Source: Nocardioides sp. CER19
GTDB taxonomy: Bacteria; Actinomycetota; Actinomycetes; Propionibacteriales; Nocardioidaceae
Reading direction: 5' to 3'
Length of the DNA: 64,000 bases
Assembly (NCBI RefSeq): GCF_029846275.1
Contig: NZ_JARVWS010000001.1
Span: 496,001 to 560,000, forward strand
Shown: positions 57,983 to 64,000 of the stretch, piece after piece
Layout: every line of letters starts with the position of its first letter
Position numbering within the stretch: position 1 is the stretch's first letter
Position numbers and translations under genes: made by a program
The notes under the pieces: generated by a model
What the model was told of the DNA's origin: nothing
Seen by the model: the letters and a program-made list of their open reading frames with translations, nothing else
Database searches by the model: none

Positions 57983-58235
57983 AACACCATCTCCAGCTCT
58001 CCCCGGGCTCGATCGATCGCACGATGAAGTGGCCCGTCGTGGCGTGCGCGCGCGCGTGTCGCATCGGTGAGGAGTCGCAGCAGCCGACCTGGCCACAGGT
58101 CAGGCACTGACGCAGGTGTACCCATGGAGTGCCGAGCTGCACGCACTCCGCGCACACGCGCCGCGCGGGTGGCGGCACGGGCCGGACGATCTCGAGGTGT
58201 GGGTCGGCGCCGACACGCGTCGGTTCGGTAGTCAT
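57960..58235 (-). CDS. UBP-type zinc finger protein
   Basis: The gene encodes 91 residues from ATG 58235 (TGATG overlap with the thioredoxin gene). The ZnF-UBP ligand set is complete: Cys28 and Cys31 (VCAEC), Cys44 and Cys47 (QCLTC), Cys52/Cys53 (GCCDSS), His60, His64 and His69 (RHARAH, GHF). In eukaryotes the fold binds the ubiquitin C-terminus. Bacteria lack ubiquitin; stand-alone copies in actinobacteria have no established role. The acidic ESWRWCYADEQFV tail contains a further Cys. Its place between thioredoxin and the flavoprotein suggests a role in the same redox module. Confidence 0.9.
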   Translation of the reverse strand: MTTEPTRVGADPHLEIVRPVPPPARRVCAECVQLGTPWVHLRQCLTCGQVGCCDSSPMRHARAHATTGHFIVRSIEPGESWRWCYADEQFV

Positions 58236-58680
58236 CACGCCCCCGCCGGCAGCTTGGACTCGAGCCATGAGCGCAGCCGGTTCTCCGGAAGCGCGCCGAT
58301 CTGCTTGTCGACCACCTCGCCGTGGTCGAGGAGGACCAGCGTCGGGATCGACTGGACCTCGAACCGCCGACTCACCGTCGGATTGTCGTCCGCGTTGACC
58401 TTGACCAGCTTGAGGTGGCCGGCCAGCTCACCGGCCAGCTTCTCCAAGGCAGGGCTCACCATCCGGCAGGGGCCGCACCACGGAGCCCACACGTCGACCA
58501 GCACAGGCAAGCTCGACTCGTCCACGACGGCGTGGAACTCGGCATCGGTCGCATCCACCACCCAGCGCAGCGGTGTGCCGCACTTCCCGCAGCGTGGCGT
58601 GCCCTCGGCAACCGCCGGGACGCGGTTCTTGGCTCCGCAGTTGCGGCACTCGACCGTTGTCGCCTTCTGGGTGGCCGCGG

Positions 58681-58684
<4 letters not shown>
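58235..58684 (-). CDS. Thioredoxin with N-terminal zinc ribbon (Trx2/TrxC type)
   Basis: This 149-residue protein has an N-terminal zinc ribbon (Cys13, Cys16, Cys32, Cys35 in ECRNC and RCGKC) and a thioredoxin domain with [10 protein letters not shown] (Cys70, Cys73) and the cis-Pro loop [12 protein letters not shown]. TrxC-type proteins are oxidative-stress thioredoxins and, in E. coli, act as a redox-linked holdase when oxidised. Its start overlaps the clpB stop (ATGA), so it is translationally coupled to a disaggregase. It could supply electrons to clients, or act with the flavoprotein at 56324. Confidence 0.95.
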
Positions 58685-61307
<2,623 letters not shown>

Positions 61308-61317
<10 letters not shown>

Positions 61318-61628
61318 GGAGCACCTCCTCGTCGTGGCATACGCCGTTGTGCCCTCTCCAGCTCCGCGATCCTGTCGAGCAGCTCGACGACCAGCCCGAT
61401 GGCGCAGTAGCTGAGGTTGAGGCTCATCCGCAGTCGCTGGATCCTGGCCATCTCCCTCACCTGGGAGGGGTCGAACCACAAGCGGCCCTGCGCGTCGCGG
61501 GCGACGTCCAGCAACCCCAAGGCGACCAGACGGCGTACGAAGTCGGGATGTACGCCGGCGACCTGTGCATAGCTGTCGAGGCTCAGCCGGTAGGGCCGAG
61601 CGAGGGCGAAATGGGTGACGACGGTCAT
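61308..61628 (-). CDS. MerR-like chaperone modulator (CbpM/HspR type)
   Basis: This 106-residue protein has a MerR-like winged helix: [28 protein letters not shown], then [44 protein letters not shown], a helical part that in CbpM binds the J-domain protein. HspR repressors share the fold and position after dnaJ in actinobacteria, binding HAIR elements. The lone Cys is in LSYCAIG. The gene overlaps dnaJ (ATGA) and clpB (10 bp). Either function would autoregulate or tune this chaperone set. Confidence 0.88.
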
Positions 61629-62617
61629 CGTCGGCTCCTCGCGTCGAAGCCGGACACCTTCGCGAGCTCCTCGAAGAGCCGCTGCTCCTCGTCGGTGAGG
61701 GTCCCGGGCATGCGGACCTGCAGCTCGGCATAGAAGTCCCCCGGCTTGCCGCGTCTGTTGGGAAGCCCACGACCCTTGAGCCGCAACCGGCGGTGGCTGG
61801 ACGAGCCTGCCGGAACCTTCACGGTGGCGGCCCCTCCGGGAGTGTCGACGGACACAGACGCGCCCAGGGCGGCCTCCCAGGGAGCGATCGGCAGGAGTGC
61901 GTGCAGATCGCGCCCCTCGACCCGGTAGCGCGGGTCGTCGGCGATCCGGACCACCAGGAAGAGGTCCCCGGCCGCCGCCGAGCCGCTGCCGGGGCCGCCC
62001 TGACCACGCAGTCGGATCCGCTGACCGTCGACCACGCCCGCCGGAATGGTGACGTCGAGCGCGCGGGGTCCGTCGGGGCCGCTGACCGTGAAGCTGCGCT
62101 CGGTGCCGTGGTAGGCCTCCTCGACCGAGACCTCCACCTCGGCCTCGTGGTCAGAGCCCGGGACCGGTCCCGGTCCCCAGCCGCGCCGGTCCCGACCGCC
62201 CCGTCCCCGGCTGCCGAAGATCCCCCCGAGCAGGTCCTCGATGTCGACGTCGTCACCGAAGTCGCGGGCACCGAAGTCACCGGCACCGAAACCGCCCGAC
62301 GGGCCGGCCCCCGACGACCAGCGGCCGCGCGCTCCTGCCCCGGCTTCGGCGTACGTCCGGGCCTGGCGCCAGGCGGCCGGATCCGTGTCGGGAGGGACGC
62401 GCCGGAAGTCCTCGCCGAAGGCGTCGTAGCGGCGACGCAGCTCGGGATCCGACAGCACGTCATAGGCCTCGGCGATGTCCTTGAACCGCTCCTCGGCATC
62501 GGAGTGCTTGTTGACGTCGGGGTGGTGCTGGCGCGCCAGCCTGCGGTAGGCACGTTGGATGTCGGCGGGCTCGGCATCGCGGGAGACCCCGAGGACCTGG
62601 TAGAAGTCTTGGGCCAT
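61625..62617 (-). CDS. DnaJ-family co-chaperone, CbpA-like (no zinc finger)
   Basis: This 330-residue protein has an N-terminal J domain with the HPD motif ([17 protein letters not shown], about residues 24-40), a Gly/Arg-rich linker (about 90-150) and two CTD substrate-binding beta domains ([40 protein letters not shown]). It lacks the CxxCxGxG zinc-binding repeats of housekeeping DnaJ, so it is the type B/CbpA form. It starts in a TGATG overlap with grpE and is followed by a CbpM-like gene, the usual partner. Confidence 0.93.
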   Translation of the reverse strand: MAQDFYQVLGVSRDAEPADIQRAYRRLARQHHPDVNKHSDAEERFKDIAEAYDVLSDPELRRRYDAFGEDFRRVPPDTDPAAWRQARTYAEAGAGARGRWSSGAGPSGGFGAGDFGARDFGDDVDIEDLLGGIFGSRGRGGRDRRGWGPGPVPGSDHEAEVEVSVEEAYHGTERSFTVSGPDGPRALDVTIPAGVVDGQRIRLRGQGGPGSGSAAAGDLFLVVRIADDPRYRVEGRDLHALLPIAPWEAALGASVSVDTPGGAATVKVPAGSSSHRRLRLKGRGLPNRRGKPGDFYAELQVRMPGTLTDEEQRLFEELAKVSGFDARSRR

Positions 62618-63180
62618 CAGGATGCCCTGGTGGCCACCACGACCGCGGCCGGGCGCAGGAGCTTGTCATCGGGCCCGTATCCGGGACGCACGACCTGAGC
62701 CACCGTGCCGGGCGTCAGCCCTTCACCGGACATGGTGCTGACCGCCTCGTGCACGGCCGGGTCGAAGGCCCGGCCCTGGTCGTCGCGACGCGGGTAGCCG
62801 AGGTCGGCCAGGACGCCGACCGCCTGCGCCAGCACGGCACGGACACCCTCGACCACGGACTCCGGGTCGGACGACGCGTGCTCGAGCGCCCGCTCCAGAT
62901 TGTCCAGGACGGGCAGCCACCTGGTTGCCACGGTCGCCCGCTCCTGCTCGCGGCTGCGGACCACGTCGCGCGCGCAACGCTTGCGGAAGTTGTCCAGCTC
63001 GGCGGCCGTTCGCCGCCACGCATCCTCCAGCTCCGCGATCTGGCGCGCCTGGCCGCCGCGCTCGGCCGCGTCGTCGACGTGCTCCGGGGCTTCGTTCGCC
63101 GGAGTCTCGTGTGCTGGGGCCTCGTCGCTTGCTGTCCCGTTCGTCGCGGCCTCGGTCGTCGGTGCCTCGTGGTCGGACAT
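62617..63180 (-). CDS. grpE: GrpE nucleotide exchange factor
   Basis: This 187-residue protein has an acidic, Ala/Glu/Thr-rich N-terminal 50 residues, a long coiled coil (GQARQIAELEDAWRRTAAELDNFRKRC) and the C-terminal beta wing (YGPDDKLLRPAAVVVA). It releases ADP from DnaK. It starts 5 bp after the dnaK stop and overlaps dnaJ. In GrpE the LDNFRKR segment is highly conserved and is present. Confidence 0.94.
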   Translation of the reverse strand: MSDHEAPTTEAATNGTASDEAPAHETPANEAPEHVDDAAERGGQARQIAELEDAWRRTAAELDNFRKRCARDVVRSREQERATVATRWLPVLDNLERALEHASSDPESVVEGVRAVLAQAVGVLADLGYPRRDDQGRAFDPAVHEAVSTMSGEGLTPGTVAQVVRPGYGPDDKLLRPAAVVVATRAS

Positions 63181-63185
63181 GGCCG

Positions 63186-64000
63186 TCAGTGCGCGGTGAA
63201 CTCGGCGTCGATGACGTCGTCATCGCTGTCAGACGTCTCGTCGGAGGCGCTCGCCGACCCAGTCGACGATCCGTCGCCGGTCCGGGACGCTGTGCTCAAG
63301 ACCTGGCTCATCTGGTGGAGCTCCCCGGTGAGAGCGCGGAGGCGGTCGACGGATTCGTCGCCGTCCATGGCTTGCCTGGCCTCCTCGACCAGCATCTCGG
63401 CACGAGCGCGGTCGTGCTCAGGCACGGCCGCACCGGCCTCATCGAGGGCCTTGCGCACCTGATAGGCCACGGAGTCGAGCTCGTTGCGGGCATCGACCCG
63501 CTCGCGCAGGGCGGCGTCCTCGCCGCGGTGGGTCTCGGCGTCCTTGACCATCCGGTCGACCTCGTCCTGGCTGAGCGTGGAGGTCTCGCTGATGGTCACC
63601 TGCTGCTCGGCACCGGTGTCCTTGTCGCGCGCGGAGACGTGCAGGATGCCGTTGGCGTCGATGTCGAAGGTCACCTCGATCTGGGGCACGCCGCGGGGCG
63701 CGGGGCGGATGTTCTCCAGCCGGAACCGAGCTAGCACGCGGTTGTCGGCCGCTCTCTCACGCTCGCCCTGGAGGACGACGACGTCGACCGCGGACTGGTT
63801 GTCCTCCGCGGTGCTGAAGATCTCGGTGCGCCGCGCCGGGATGGTGGTGTTGCGCTCGATGACCTTGGTCATCACCCCGCCCATCGTCTCCAGCCCCAGC
63901 GAGAGCGGGGTGACGTCGAGGAGCAGCACGTCCTTGACATCGCCCTTGATGATCGCCGCCTGGACAGCTGCACCGATGGCCACGACCTCGTCCGGGTTGA
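63186..64000 (-). CDS. dnaK: DnaK chaperone, C-terminal part (5-prime end beyond the window)
   Basis: The visible 270 or so residues begin in [16 protein letters not shown], the end of the ATPase domain. The [14 protein letters not shown] linker and the substrate-binding domain follow ([40 protein letters not shown]), with a helical lid and a Ser/Asp-rich tail ending [11 protein letters not shown]. The gene continues past 64000, so its start, promoter and any HAIR or CIRCE elements are outside. With a CbpA-like DnaJ it is probably a second DnaK system, but the main locus cannot be seen here. Confidence 0.95.
   Translation of the reverse strand, partial: NPDEVVAIGAAVQAAIIKGDVKDVLLLDVTPLSLGLETMGGVMTKVIERNTTIPARRTEIFSTAEDNQSAVDVVVLQGERERAADNRVLARFRLENIRPAPRGVPQIEVTFDIDANGILHVSARDKDTGAEQQVTISETSTLSQDEVDRMVKDAETHRGEDAALRERVDARNELDSVAYQVRKALDEAGAAVPEHDRARAEMLVEEARQAMDGDESVDRLRALTGELHQMSQVLSTASRTGDGSSTGSASASDETSDSDDDVIDAEFTAH

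Overview
This window is high-GC DNA (about 70 percent G+C) with strong third-position G/C bias, many GTG starts, ATGA/TGATG gene overlaps, a mycothiol-type arsenate reductase, a GTP-type PEP carboxykinase, a DUF1918 protein, a PGPGW membrane family and RecBCD. Together these point to an actinobacterium, most plausibly a Nocardioides-like member of the Propionibacteriales. The genus is inference only. I saw no rRNA, tRNA, CRISPR array, IS element or replication origin.

Positions 1-22217 hold an aromatic or steroid-like catabolic region. A leftward operon carries two fumarate-reductase/KstD-type flavoproteins, an isochorismatase-like protein without the family cysteine, an SDR and a PEP-mutase/isocitrate-lyase family enzyme. 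Divergent from it are two tandem meta-cleavage-product hydrolases. Then come an IclR regulator, a two-in-one TetR fusion, a Bcr/CflA exporter, a sugar-type ABC importer, two paralogous HsaA-like flavin monooxygenases, an extradiol dioxygenase, a flavin reductase with a second IclR regulator, and a hydratase / acylating aldehyde dehydrogenase / aldolase operon. The logic is uptake, ortho-hydroxylation, meta-cleavage, C-C hydrolysis, then conversion of the dienoate to pyruvate and acyl-CoA. Two operator-like palindromes recur in front of these operons, and both occur in front of the importer.

Positions 22253-39861 are mostly general genes: an OhrR-like MarR regulator and small membrane protein, 3-hydroxyacyl-CoA dehydrogenase, nitronate monooxygenase, a methyltransferase, an APH-like kinase, an ArsR-type regulator divergent from a variant PEP carboxykinase, a LacI regulator, and a two-component system beside a pair of multi-pass membrane proteins that share its putative binding repeats. 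They are followed by an aldo/keto reductase, two PGPGW proteins, a glycosyltransferase and a PQQ-type sugar dehydrogenase.

Positions 39932-48449 encode RecC-RecB-RecD. DUF1918, ACT-domain, F420-type nitroreductase-family and MenB genes follow.

Positions 51028-56194 are an arsenic-resistance island (ArsC, aquaglyceroporin, ArsR fused to a phosphatase-like domain, MFS exporter, flavoprotein with a cysteine-rich tail, CC-type ArsR) that has no ArsB or Acr3 pump. It abuts positions 56324-64000, a tightly overlapping leftward stress operon: dnaK (partial), grpE, a zinc-finger-less DnaJ, a MerR/CbpM-like modulator, clpB, a zinc-ribbon thioredoxin, a UBP-type zinc finger and a cyclic-nucleotide-domain/thioredoxin-reductase-like flavoprotein. 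The overlaps suggest one transcript joining protein disaggregation with thiol redox functions. I consider this the most interesting candidate system in the window.
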